From positions 1-64,000 of the forward strand of contig JAKFWA010000070.1 of the NCBI GenBank assembly GCA_021732995.1: a stretch of 64,000 nt of DNA. Direction: 5' to 3'. This document shows, piece after piece, positions 1 through 8,060 of this stretch (position 1 is the stretch's first letter; each line of letters opens with the position of its first letter). Made by a program: the position numbers and the translations under genes. The notes beneath the pieces are model-generated. The model was given only the letters and a program-made list of their open reading frames with translations, was not told the DNA's origin and made no database searches. This stretch comes from Planctomycetaceae bacterium. GTDB taxonomy: Bacteria > Planctomycetota > Planctomycetia > Planctomycetales > Planctomycetaceae.

Positions 1-717
1 GTATTGCGATACCGGCTGCCGACAGGCGAGCGACACTTTTAATGCTACGGCTTCCGGGATCACAGTGTCCAACACTCCCGCACCAAAGAGTTGCCGGAGC
101 TTGCTCTGGTATTGTTGATGAATGACCAGCCGACTATCGCAGCGCGTCACCAAGTGACCGAGCAGTTGAAGGCGGGGATTCAGGTGACTGGCGTGTTCAA
201 TCCCTTGATGAACGAGCCGCAATCCCTGCGTGCCGAAGTCTTCCGGCGGAACCGGGATGACAACCTGGTCGGCGGCCAACATCGCATTCCAACTGCATTG
301 ATACAGGTTCGGCGGGCAGTCGATCAGCACCACGTCGTAGTCGGTCAATTCCGCCAAGAGTTGATGGATGGCAAACTGTTGTGACTCCGTGCATTCCGGC
401 GTGGGGACATTGAACTCGGCCAGCGTGTGATTGGCGCAGATCAGGTCGAGCCGTTCCAGTCCCGTCGGCAACGGCAAATTCGCAAATGATCGCCAAGCGG
501 AGCTTTCCGCAAAGCACGCCGCGAGTGTCTCCTCACCGGTAAGGGCCTCCACGAACGCCGAACCAAAGAACCCCTGGCTCAATGATCCCTGCGGATCGGC
601 ATCCACGAGCAGCACACGCAGTCCCGCCATCGCGAATTCCCCGCCCAAGTGAAAGCAGCACGAACTTTTTCCGCAGCCTCCCTTCTGGTTGATGAAGCAA
701 ATTGTCGTCGTTGCCAT
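1..717 (-). CDS. parA: ParA-family partition ATPase, C-terminus cut by window edge
   Basis: This P-loop ATPase of the ParA/Soj family drives segregation of plasmids or chromosomes by ATP-dependent DNA binding. The reading frame starts at an ATG at 717 and stays open for 239 codons to the window edge, so only a short C-terminal tail should be missing. Visible motifs are the deviant Walker A NQKGGCGKSS at residues 10-19, with the signature lysine of the family, a DADPQGS motif near residue 40 and the Walker B-like VVLIDCPPNLYQ. It is divergent from the replication initiator at 859, the classic arrangement of a plasmid rep-par module. No ParB partner is visible in the window, although a ParB-like domain occurs fused to a methyltransferase at 13227-14666. 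The family assignment is secure; the role in maintaining this particular element is inferred from the repA neighbour. Confidence 0.9.
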   Translation of the reverse strand, partial: MATTTICFINQKGGCGKSSCCFHLGGEFAMAGLRVLLVDADPQGSLSQGFFGSAFVEALTGEETLAACFAESSAWRSFANLPLPTGLERLDLICANHTLAEFNVPTPECTESQQFAIHQLLAELTDYDVVLIDCPPNLYQCSWNAMLAADQVVIPVPPEDFGTQGLRLVHQGIEHASHLNPRLQLLGHLVTRCDSRLVIHQQYQSKLRQLFGAGVLDTVIPEAVALKVSLACRQPVSQY

Positions 718-858
718 TCGTCTGCCGTGGTTCCGCCGAGCCGATTGCCAGTGGCAATTCCCGCCAAGCTGTTGAACTCCTTCAGAGATTCTTCTCACGG
801 CTTCGGACAGTCCGTCAAGAAGTATCTCGCGTGGCTCGGTGAAGATTCTGCTTTCGTG
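718..858. promoter_or_regulatory. divergent parA/repA intergenic control region
   Basis: This 141-bp gap separates the parA start from the chosen repA start and must hold the promoters of both divergent genes. The repA frame is open across it back to a GTG at 649, which would overlap parA. I prefer the ATG at 859, so this stretch is treated as regulatory. I could not assign convincing -35/-10 boxes. Confidence 0.35.
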
Positions 859-2265
859 ATGGCCGCTCATGTGTTACCGACCAGATTCATGAAGACATTC
901 CGGTCCCGGTCATCGGCCCCACGGCCCAACGCACAATCGCACGGTGTCGGGCAACTTTCTTTGGTCGAACATGCCCTCTGTCCGCTCGACGTTCGCCGCG
1001 TGGATCAGGCCGAAGGATTCAAGCATGAATCCCGTTACCAGTTCAGCGACAAGAGTGGACGACGGCGAACGGCCCGCGTGCGGGTTGTTTGCCCGCTGGG
1101 TCTGACACCGACCGACGAATTCTACTTGTGGGGACTGTTGGCACTCGCACTCGCCCAGCCTCAACCGACCGCCGAATTCCATGCGACACCCCACTACTGT
1201 CTGAGGCAGTTGGGGGTGATCGATCAGCATGGTCGGCGTGGCGGGCGACAGTACCGGCAATTCGCCGAGTCGCTCGAACGACTCGCGGCGGTCAGCTATC
1301 AGAACGATGGCTTCTATGATCCTGTGTGCCGAGAGCATCGCCGCGTCAGCTTCGGTTTCCTGAGTTACAACCTACCGCTATCGAACGATTCATCACGGGC
1401 TTGGCGAATTACCTGGGACGGTGTCTTCCTGGAGATGGCGAACACGGTCGGGGGCCATTTGCGATTCGACCTCGCCGTGTATCGGGAACTCGATCCCGCT
1501 GCCCGGCGACTCTTTCTCCTGCTCTGTAAACTGTTTCGCCGACAACGGACAACGCCGCGATTTGACTTGCAGTACCTTGGTGTGCAAGTCATGGGGTTCT
1601 CACCGACTCTGGCTCGCCGTGATCTGAAAGTGAAGGTCGCCAGAGTTGTGAAGCGGCTGACGGAACGGGGGATCGTGGCGGACTCACAAATTGATAGCGT
1701 GACGCAGAGCACGCGAAACGGATCGGCAGGTGTGATGCTCTCACGCGGGTCGTACTTCCGCCGGGATGGCTCGGAGAAGATGCTCGTGTCCCACACGGAA
1801 TCTCCGCTCGTCGAGTTGATGCAATCGTTGGGGCTGGATGCGGCGGCCATTGGACGCTGCCTGCGAACGTATCCCACCAGTCTGCTGCAACAATGGCTCG
1901 ACATCACGCTCGCGGCCCGCGAGCGACATGGTGCATCGTTCTTCCGGCGAAGTGCCGCCGCCTATTTCATCAACAACGTCCAAAACGCCGTCCAGGGAAA
2001 GCGAACGCCGCCAGATTGGTGGCACGACCTGCAACGACAAGAACGCCGTGCTCAAGCCCACGATCGCCGCCAGAAGCGAAACGTCCGCCCAGCTTCGGAC
2101 AAGTGTGATTCCTTTGAAGCACTCACCGAAGCCATCTTCCAACAGTTCCGTGGTGCGGGGCAATCCGACGATGTGGCACTCGCCAATGCAAACCAGTTCA
2201 TCAATGCCTGTCGGGCCGATCCACAAGCAGCCGGTCCCGCAGCACTGCTGAAGATTCTCAAGTAG
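859..2265 (+). CDS. plasmid replication initiator, RepA-like
   Basis: This is a predicted replication initiator of the RepA type (replication initiator protein A family), which binds iterons at a plasmid origin. The protein has 468 residues from the ATG at 859; the frame is open further upstream to a GTG at 649, but that would overlap parA and read low-complexity sequence. An N-terminal half with alternating helices and strands (including the stretch FLSYNLPLSNDSSRAWRI and an LDPAARRLFLLL helix) fits the winged-helix Rep fold, followed by a basic second winged-helix-like part around KVKVARVVKRLTERGIV. Divergent parA upstream and three iteron-like repeats downstream support the call. The C-terminal 150 residues are basic and not recognised. 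Start choice is uncertain, and the family was assigned from overall pattern rather than a diagnostic catalytic motif. Confidence 0.7.
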   Translation: MAAHVLPTRFMKTFRSRSSAPRPNAQSHGVGQLSLVEHALCPLDVRRVDQAEGFKHESRYQFSDKSGRRRTARVRVVCPLGLTPTDEFYLWGLLALALAQPQPTAEFHATPHYCLRQLGVIDQHGRRGGRQYRQFAESLERLAAVSYQNDGFYDPVCREHRRVSFGFLSYNLPLSNDSSRAWRITWDGVFLEMANTVGGHLRFDLAVYRELDPAARRLFLLLCKLFRRQRTTPRFDLQYLGVQVMGFSPTLARRDLKVKVARVVKRLTERGIVADSQIDSVTQSTRNGSAGVMLSRGSYFRRDGSEKMLVSHTESPLVELMQSLGLDAAAIGRCLRTYPTSLLQQWLDITLAARERHGASFFRRSAAAYFINNVQNAVQGKRTPPDWWHDLQRQERRAQAHDRRQKRNVRPASDKCDSFEALTEAIFQQFRGAGQSDDVALANANQFINACRADPQAAGPAALLKILK

Positions 2266-2439
2266 CGGTTCTCCAGAGACCGCGATTCTTCAAACTCGCT
2301 TTTCAAGCGGCATTCAAGCAATGGACTTTGCTTTGACAGTTTTGAGAACAGTACTTTGTACGGTGGCGAACAGACCGAGCGACGAACGAATTCGCCTGTC
2401 GCGTCCAATAGTTGGATGCGACTGAAAGCGAAAGACGCT

Positions 2440-2525
2440 GCGACGCCAGCGACACGTCTGAGGCATTGAGTTGCGACGCAACCGACACGCCCGAAGCGGA
2501 TCGACCGCGACGCCAGCGACACGTC
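2440..2525 (+). repeat. three iteron-like direct repeats behind repA
   Basis: Three 19-bp direct repeats lie at 2440-2458, 2473-2491 and 2507-2525. Copies 1 and 3 are identical (gcgacgccagcgacacgtc) and copy 2 differs at three positions. They are spaced 33 and 34 bp apart, about three helical turns, so the same DNA face is presented each time. This is what Rep-binding iterons look like, and they start 175 bp after the repA stop. The neighbouring 2266-2439 holds no gene I can see. Confidence 0.55.
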
Positions 2526-2536
2526 CGCCAGTGGAG

Positions 2537-3208
2537 TTATGCACAACCGTTTGTCGTGCCTTCGCCAGCCGGTAAGCCGCTGGCCTGACTTGTTCGTGCG
2601 GCGGCGAGCATCGTCATTCGTCGATAAAGTTCGACTGTCGCTCGCACGTCGGTCATCGCGTCGTGAGCTTTCTCGGCGGGAAACGGGATCGCGAAATACT
2701 CACAGAGCGTGCCGAGCTTGAAATCAGTTGGTCGAGGCAGCGATGGGTCTTCGTGAAACAGCCACATTGCCCGGTGCAGTGTGCAGAAGACGCGATAGGA
2801 CGCTGGCAGGAACAATCCCAGTCGCTCAAACCATTCCCGCAAGGATGTGCCGTCGAACTCTGCGTGGTGGGCCACGAGTTGAGCGACCAAGAACGGTCGT
2901 TGATTCGTTGCCGTGATATCTGCCGTCGCGTGCCGCCCCAGAAAGCGGCCGAACTCGACAGCGACTACTTTCGGATGTTGCCCTTCACGACGCCACTGGT
3001 CGGCATCGAAGTGCCGATTGCGGATCAGCGCTGCCGGTGTTTTGCGTTCGTCAATCAGAACCTTGGCTTCGAAGGACTCTAACTCCTGCAAGGACCGTGA
3101 GACGGCGATGGCTGCGATCTGGAGTATGGGTCGATGACGCTTCACAATCGCCATCTCGATGTCCACGAAGACCAACCGCTCTGCGCGAGCGACGCGAACA
3201 GGTCTCAT
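2537..3208 (-). CDS. DnaQ-like DEDDh 3'-5' exonuclease
   Basis: This is a DEDDh-family exonuclease, related to the epsilon proofreading subunit of DNA polymerase III and to RNase T. From the ATG at 3208 the protein has 223 residues. Exo I is the VFVDIEM segment (D16, E18), Exo II lies in the HHAEFDG segment and Exo III is HDAMTDV with the catalytic His and Asp, so the four acidic residues and the histidine are present. The frame is open further upstream to 3484, but the family usually begins about ten residues before Exo I, which favours 3208. It is convergent with repA. On plasmids and phages such enzymes may process replication or repair intermediates, which is inference here. The residue after DIE is Met rather than the usual Thr. 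Confidence 0.8.
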   Translation of the reverse strand: MRPVRVARAERLVFVDIEMAIVKRHRPILQIAAIAVSRSLQELESFEAKVLIDERKTPAALIRNRHFDADQWRREGQHPKVVAVEFGRFLGRHATADITATNQRPFLVAQLVAHHAEFDGTSLREWFERLGLFLPASYRVFCTLHRAMWLFHEDPSLPRPTDFKLGTLCEYFAIPFPAEKAHDAMTDVRATVELYRRMTMLAAARTSQASGLPAGEGTTNGCA

Positions 3209-3489
3209 TCGACTGGGAGTGATGTATCGCCGACCGGGTCTCTTCCGCTTCATTCCCGACGCATTAGCACGGTTTCCTCGCCGATGGCAAATCGCTCCTT
3301 GCTCAAGCAGCAATCGTTTGTCGATTCGACCGCGACCGGTTGAGAAATCGCACCGGTACGGTATGGAGTGAAGCGCGGTCGGGAATCGGATCTCGACTGC
3401 GGCTGTTACTTCGTCAACGCGCCGCTCGGCACGTCGTGGTGAATCCCACGGCGAAAGGGCGGCGGCAAGATGTCGCTTCGACACCGGTC

Positions 3490-4680
3490 ACACCCGGTAA
3501 ACCGGACCTCACCAGTCCGGCTAAGGGGATGGTCTTACCAACCATCATGTGATCGGCCCGTAGAGCTGGATGCCAAGAGATTGGCTCGTCCAGTTCGACG
3601 GAGGCTTGTCGGAGTAATCCTGCTTTCGCGACGCGGCTGCCTTTGTTTCGCAGACGCATCGCACGCAGAGTAATCCCGACACTCTATCCGATCCGCCACG
3701 GGCGGTTCGCGCTTTCGACAAACGATGAGCGGCGAGCCGCCGACTGGGGGCGATGCGGACTGACCTGTGATGAGTTTCATCGCAGGCCGTCATGTTTCAA
3801 AGCGGGTGAGGCTCATCAGTTTGATGAGCGTAGTCCCGTCCAGGGGGTTCGGAGTCTCTGACTTCGTTCAACCTGGCTGGCGTGGGGAGCTTTCGACTGG
3901 AGACAGTCGAAACCGGACCTGACTCGTCCGGCGATCGGGAGCAAATCTCTCGACGGTGAAAAGCTCAACCATGAAAGGCCCGCGAGGGCTTGTCAGTGAG
4001 TCGTGCAGGAGACGGTGCCGAACTGCGAATGACTGTGGTCGGTGGGTAAGGGGACGCTTCTCCATTCGGTCCCCCGAAATCATCGGTGAGTTGCCTCGTG
4101 CAATTCCCGATGCAAACGGTGCTGGCTCGGAAGAGTCACGCACACAACCACGGTCCCTCCGGGTAATGCCGGATAGCGACGTGACCTGCAAGGCGAAGAG
4201 CATGACTAACGCAGGAAGGGCTTCAGGAGCCGGAATGGTATCCGGTGCTTCGCCTGGTCGGCGGAGTGATTCAAACCCTGAAGTCTGGGAGAGTGGCCTG
4301 AGTAGAAGCCGAGCGAACGTCACGACGGAAGTCGGTGCGGACATCGGGCGACTGACCTGCAAGGCTGTGGGAGGTCGTTGCTGCACTCACGGGTGGTGCC
4401 GGGGTGCGCAAGCACGACGAAAGGGCTGACGGGCACTTTTCAAAGTGTCGTAGCGACATGCTGCCGAACCGCCTTCGCGCGGTTCGGCAGTTCTTGATTG
4501 GACGCGAGCGGTTACACGAGACTGATTCGGAAGGATCGGTCTTCTGTGGCGGCGAACTGACGGCGAATGCCGAGCGTGTGTACTCACGCGGATGCGGACG
4601 CCAAGGGTTTTCTTTTTGGGTGGGTAGTATGGATTGGCGGCGGTGAACTCCTGAATGGAGTTTCCGCCGCCGCCATCACC
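3490..4680 (+). ncRNA. candidate large structured RNA, unassigned class
   Basis: About 1.2 kb shows no convincing coding frame but is dense in strong hairpins. Seen directly: CCGGAC/GTCCGG stems with 7-nt loops twice (3502-3520 and 3913-3931); GATGGT/ACCATC (3528-3546); a 10-bp stem with GTT loop (3764-3786); an 8-bp perfect stem with GTT loop (3811-3829); a 9-bp perfect stem closed by GAGA (3891-3912); a 6-bp stem closed by GCGA (3976-3991); CCGGA/TCCGG (4230-4245); GTGC-GCAA-GCAC (4404-4415); a 12-bp stem (4461-4490); and a 14-bp stem with an internal loop (4636-4671). Three GNRA tetraloops read correctly only on the plus strand. The phrase GACTGACCTG or close variants recurs at about 3757, 4174 and 4350. 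The RNA reading, ends and function are inference; it may be the long leader of the downstream gene. The gap 3209-3489 shows nothing further. Confidence 0.45.
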
Positions 4681-4835
4681 CGTGACGACGACAGCGTGGT
4701 TTCTCGTGGGCGAGGTGGCCTTGGAAGCCATCTTTGTTCGTCGGGCCACCACGGAGCGTTGTCTTGAGGATCGCGGCTTTTCGCGGAGTTTGTGCCCATA
4801 AACAAACTCCGCATTTCGGACTTGCACGGAGGCTC

Positions 4836-5606
4836 ATGCGGTATCGAGCTGAAACGACATCACTGGAAGGCTTCGTCCAACAGATTGCCTGCTGCTACCT
4901 GCGACACGGTTACTGGTTCTATGTGACCGGCTGCATCCCGCCCGACAAGGATGCTCGGGCCATTGATCGCAAACTCATTGCGAAGTACGGAATCGGAGTG
5001 TCGGAATCGACCCGTTCCCGGCGAAAGCGTCTGGGCCGGTCGAACCTGCAATACCTTCGACACCAACGACTGTTCGTGATCCTGGCAACCAAGGGACAGC
5101 ACGAGTTCTTTGATGTCGAGTTCAGGTCAATTCACGATATCCGGCATGTCCCGTTGAAATGCGGCGGTTACTCGATCAGCTACCGTCGAGGCGGCCGAAC
5201 TCGCACGGGCGACCGCGATGCCAAATGGCACGCTCATGTGGAAATCGAACGCCGCCGCTATCTGGAACTGAAGTCGCATTTTCTCGACATGGCAATTCAT
5301 CGTTCCGTGGAGAACCTCGCGCTGGCTTTCTACCAGATCCCCTTTGAACCTTACGCCCCGGTTCGACGGCAACTGCTCAACATCTGGCGCGCGGTGAATC
5401 GAGCCAGACAAAAGGCGGGCTATCAGCCGGTTCCGGTGGAAGTGATACCGCTCCGACGACGCATTGTGCGTCCGTTCGGCAGCGACACGGGAATTGAGAA
5501 TTGTTCCGTTCAAGGATCGGGTGGTCCCGAAGTCGGCCGTGTTCGGAGCAGTGTGAAGGATTTGTTGCACTCGCTTCATGCGAAAAAGCCCCTTCGGCGA
5601 GATTGA
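4836..5606 (+). CDS. basic protein of unknown function downstream of the structured RNA
   Basis: This gene encodes 256 residues from the ATG at 4836, which is preceded by a clear GGAGG at 4828-4832. The frame is open back to 4734, but nothing there looks coding. I do not recognise a characterised domain. Visible features are an N-terminal GYWFYVTGCIPPDKDARAID segment, a very basic patch STRSRRKRLGRSNLQYLRHQ, a hydrophobic strand RLFVILATKG, a GGYSISYRRGG motif and a C-terminal QIPFEPYAPVRRQLLNI helix. There is no HNH, RuvC, reverse transcriptase or HUH motif. The high basic charge and position directly behind a long structured RNA suggest nucleic-acid binding, which is inference. It ends over a terminator hairpin shared with the convergent ArdC-like gene. 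Confidence 0.7.
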   Translation: MRYRAETTSLEGFVQQIACCYLRHGYWFYVTGCIPPDKDARAIDRKLIAKYGIGVSESTRSRRKRLGRSNLQYLRHQRLFVILATKGQHEFFDVEFRSIHDIRHVPLKCGGYSISYRRGGRTRTGDRDAKWHAHVEIERRRYLELKSHFLDMAIHRSVENLALAFYQIPFEPYAPVRRQLLNIWRAVNRARQKAGYQPVPVEVIPLRRRIVRPFGSDTGIENCSVQGSGGPEVGRVRSSVKDLLHSLHAKKPLRRD

Positions 5607-5618
5607 ACCAAAGGGGCT
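5581..5618 (-). terminator. rho-independent terminator of the ArdC-like gene
   Basis: AGCCCCTT (5587-5594) pairs with AAGGGGCT (5611-5618) around a 16-nt loop. Read on the minus strand the stem is followed by TTTTT, giving a terminator for the gene ending at 5635. It overlaps the 3' end of the plus-strand gene. Confidence 0.7.
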
Positions 5619-5634
5619 GTTGTGGTGACGTTTC

Positions 5635-6486
5635 TCACGCGGCCAGCGTGGAGTTGACCTCTCGCGCCATGCCATCGTGCTTGGCCCGAATTGCGGTGAT
5701 GATCTCGGTGGCGGCCTTCTGCACGAACGTCAGGGACTCCCGGAGCGTTTCTTCGTTGCCTCGGTAGAGCTGGATGTAGTCGGCGCTGCGGGTTGTCGTA
5801 TCAATGCCACACGACAGGCAGACGGCATAGGCCACGGCCTCCGCTTCCGTCTCGCGGATTCGCTGATTGGTTTCCTTGCGTCGCTCCGTGCGTTGGTGGA
5901 GCAACTCGTGGGCGAATTCGTGTGCCAGCACGGCGAATGTCTTACCGGGGTCCAGATCAGGACGGACTCGGATCTTTCCCGGCATGGAACAGCCGAGTGC
6001 GCCGCGGGGCAGGAATTCATATTCCAGGTCGATTCCCGCCTCGCGGATAGACTCTTGCAGGTGACTCAGCCAGTCACCCGGTTCTCCAATCGCGTTCGCG
6101 AATTCTGGCATGGGTTCACCTTCGGTCTGCGTCACGTCGAACACATAGGCCACCTTGAAGCCGAAAATCAGGCCCGAATCACCGTCTCGTTGTTCAGGCC
6201 CGCGTTGTTCCCGATTCTTGTGCGAAACCATCGGGGCCAGAATCGCGATGCCGTGCTCTCCCTTCTTCACAGAACGATTGAATTTCTTCCAGGCGTGGAA
6301 TCCGGCGACGTGAGTTGCTTCCGGCTTCTGCGCTGCAATCAGAATGGCATTCCCAAAACTGTAATTATGAAAACGAGCCAGTGTGGCCAGGAATCGTTCC
6401 AGCGTCTCGCTGTGTCCTGCTTTCAAGGCATCGTTCAAGGCGGCAATCCCGTTCTCGACCAGTTTCATTGCTTCTTCGCGTTTCAT
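5635..6486 (-). CDS. ArdC-like antirestriction protein with ImmA/IrrE-type zinc peptidase
   Basis: This protein has 283 residues and two parts. The first, residues 1-115, matches the ArdC N-terminal ssDNA-binding domain (DUF1738): FHNYSFGNAILIAAQ followed by the GFHAWKKFNR and KGEHGIAILAP motifs. The second is an IrrE-like metallopeptidase with HEFAH at residues 189-193 and a downstream ETEAEAVAYAV helix supplying the third ligand. ArdC proteins protect incoming plasmid DNA from host restriction, so the gene fits a mobile element. The start at 6486 is set by AAGGAG nine bases upstream. A structured element (6574-6653) lies about 90 bp upstream in its probable leader, and a terminator follows it. 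It is separated from the next upstream gene by 336 bp, so it is probably transcribed from its own promoter. Confidence 0.85.
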   Translation of the reverse strand: MKREEAMKLVENGIAALNDALKAGHSETLERFLATLARFHNYSFGNAILIAAQKPEATHVAGFHAWKKFNRSVKKGEHGIAILAPMVSHKNREQRGPEQRDGDSGLIFGFKVAYVFDVTQTEGEPMPEFANAIGEPGDWLSHLQESIREAGIDLEYEFLPRGALGCSMPGKIRVRPDLDPGKTFAVLAHEFAHELLHQRTERRKETNQRIRETEAEAVAYAVCLSCGIDTTTRSADYIQLYRGNEETLRESLTFVQKAATEIITAIRAKHDGMAREVNSTLAA

Positions 6487-6573
6487 GGTTGTTTTCTCCT
6501 TGTGCATCGTCACAGCCGACAACTGCGACGTTGATCTGAAAAATGACCTGCCGGTGGCCAGCCCGAAATGGAG

Positions 6574-6653
6574 CACGGCAAGTCAAGGTGGAGCCTTGGC
6601 CGCAGGCCAAGCAGCAGCGGACGCCATCGGCGGGAGCGGACCTTGACGCCGTG
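6574..6653 (-). repeat. three-way-junction element, copy 1, upstream of the ArdC-like gene
   Basis: This 80-bp element has an outer stem of CACGGC plus GTCAAGGT (6574-6589, AA bulge) pairing with ACCTTGAC plus GCCGTG (6640-6653). It encloses a hairpin CTTGGCC-GCA-GGCCAAG (6595-6611) and a weaker CGCC/GGCG hairpin. A second copy with a compensatory base change lies at 18775-18848. Both copies are 85 to 90 bp upstream of minus-strand genes, so a leader RNA or a DNA-level recognition site are both possible. The rest of 6487-6822 contains one further hairpin, GTCCGACC/GTCGGAC at 6727-6744, and no gene. Confidence 0.6.
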
Positions 6654-6822
6654 GCACAATGAGGACTGCCAGCGAGCGGACCATCCCTTGGTCGAGTCGC
6701 GTTAGGGATGTGCAGGGTGCGCAGCAGTCCGACCTCGGTCGGACCGAGCGGAAGCGGAGCCCGGAGCAGCCCGGCCCGCAGGGCAACGCCCAACCCAACC
6801 AGAAGCTGCTAGAGACATGACC

Positions 6823-8007
6823 TCATTCGGCTGTGTGCGGCTCCATGTTCGGCATGGAAGCTCTCACCCTGGCTCTGGGATAGGCGGTGATCACATAACC
6901 GGCGTCCAACCATGTCTGTCGAATCGCATCGACACATTGGTGCTGCGTGGATGGGACGTGCGACTCAAACAGCACAATCCGTGTTCGCAGAGAGTCCTTT
7001 GGCAAGACTGGTTGCCACTCAGCGGATGGCATCCGCATAGTTTGAATGAGGTCGTTGATCCTGGGAAGCTCGTTTTCGTCTCTGGTGTGCCGAGTTGAGA
7101 GCAAGTCCGTCGCCGCCCCTGCGCACGCAAAGAGCGATGTCAGATTTGCCGTTTCCGAATGTCCGTCGAGTCTTCCGCTTTCGATTTGTTCCGTGAACTG
7201 GAGCAGCGGATCTTCGATGGCATGCGTTCCGCCGAGATGTCGCAACCGGTGACTGATCATTTCTCGCGAACGGCGTTTGCCAAACAACCCAATCCCGGTC
7301 GGCAGGTAGGCTCCCATCCACTTGTGACTGCCAGCCACGATGAAGTCGGCACACGACAAGCAGTCATCCAACGGCACATGGCAGAACGCCTGTGCCGCGT
7401 CAATCAGACTGAATCGCAACTCGTTTCTACTCTGAATCTGCTCAATGATCTCCCGAATTGGTAACCGGATGCCGAGATGGTCCACCGCTGGCAGGAAGAG
7501 GCCATCGCATTGGTTGCGGGTGAAGGCTTCGGCGAGACACGCGGCGACTTCCGTCGAACTCCATCCCGCTTGCAGAATGTTGGTTCTGATCGCGGCGGTG
7601 GTGATACGGTTCCCGGTGCGAGACGCCCGGTGTTCGATCGCGTGCAGATAGGTCGGCCAACTGAGATCGGTCACCAGCACATTCCGGCAGGCACGGAAGA
7701 GACACCGCGTCGCCAGATGGATGAGCGACAGTGACCGATTGGCGAACAACACTTGCCAATCATCCGGTGCGTCAACGAGCTGGCGAATTGAGTGCTTCAA
7801 GCCCGACACGCCGGTCCAAGTGTGAAGACCGGGGAAGCGTTCCTGATAGGCGGCTGGCCAAGCCGAAAAGCCATCGCGCAAGAACTGCTCAAAGTACAGG
7901 CTGGAGGGTTCTTCGGCCGAGAGTCGAACGAAGTCGAGTTGAGCATCTTTGGCGGCTGGTGTCATCTGGCCCAGCCGCGCCGTGTCCAGATAATGGAGCG
8001 GTCGCAA
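6823..8007 (-). CDS. class V aminotransferase-fold PLP enzyme
   Basis: This is a fold-type I PLP-dependent enzyme of the aminotransferase class V group, which includes cysteine desulfurases and kynureninases. The 394 residues contain LIDAAQAF, where D203 would contact the pyridine nitrogen, and AGSHKWMGAYLPTGIG, where K229 of SHKW would form the Schiff base. The start is a TTG at 8007, supported by GAAGAGG six to seven bases upstream. The N-terminus (MRPLHYLDTARLGQMTPAA) resembles the usual YLDNAATS opening of the class. Substrate is unknown. It follows a two-TM protein gene by 53 bp in the same direction and the pair looks like a small operon inside an accessory region, so a biosynthetic housekeeping role is not assured. 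Confidence 0.75.
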   Translation of the reverse strand: MRPLHYLDTARLGQMTPAAKDAQLDFVRLSAEEPSSLYFEQFLRDGFSAWPAAYQERFPGLHTWTGVSGLKHSIRQLVDAPDDWQVLFANRSLSLIHLATRCLFRACRNVLVTDLSWPTYLHAIEHRASRTGNRITTAAIRTNILQAGWSSTEVAACLAEAFTRNQCDGLFLPAVDHLGIRLPIREIIEQIQSRNELRFSLIDAAQAFCHVPLDDCLSCADFIVAGSHKWMGAYLPTGIGLFGKRRSREMISHRLRHLGGTHAIEDPLLQFTEQIESGRLDGHSETANLTSLFACAGAATDLLSTRHTRDENELPRINDLIQTMRMPSAEWQPVLPKDSLRTRIVLFESHVPSTQHQCVDAIRQTWLDAGYVITAYPRARVRASMPNMEPHTAE

Positions 8008-8060
8008 GTCTGTACCTCTTCGCGAGCCGATCGCTGCGGCTCAGGTACAAGATCACTTTA

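Noticed and set aside
197-517. 106-residue minus-strand frame at the left edge
   Set aside because: It is an out-of-frame shadow of parA, whose real frame carries the Walker motifs and is open to the edge.
3956-4429. 157-residue plus-strand frame in the structured region
   Set aside because: Composition is low complexity, no ribosome-binding site, and it runs through perfect hairpins with GNRA loops, which fits RNA structure better than coding.
3490-4680. Group II intron
   Set aside because: No reverse transcriptase, no recognisable domain V and no GTGYG-type 5' end were found, although the hairpin density is similar.
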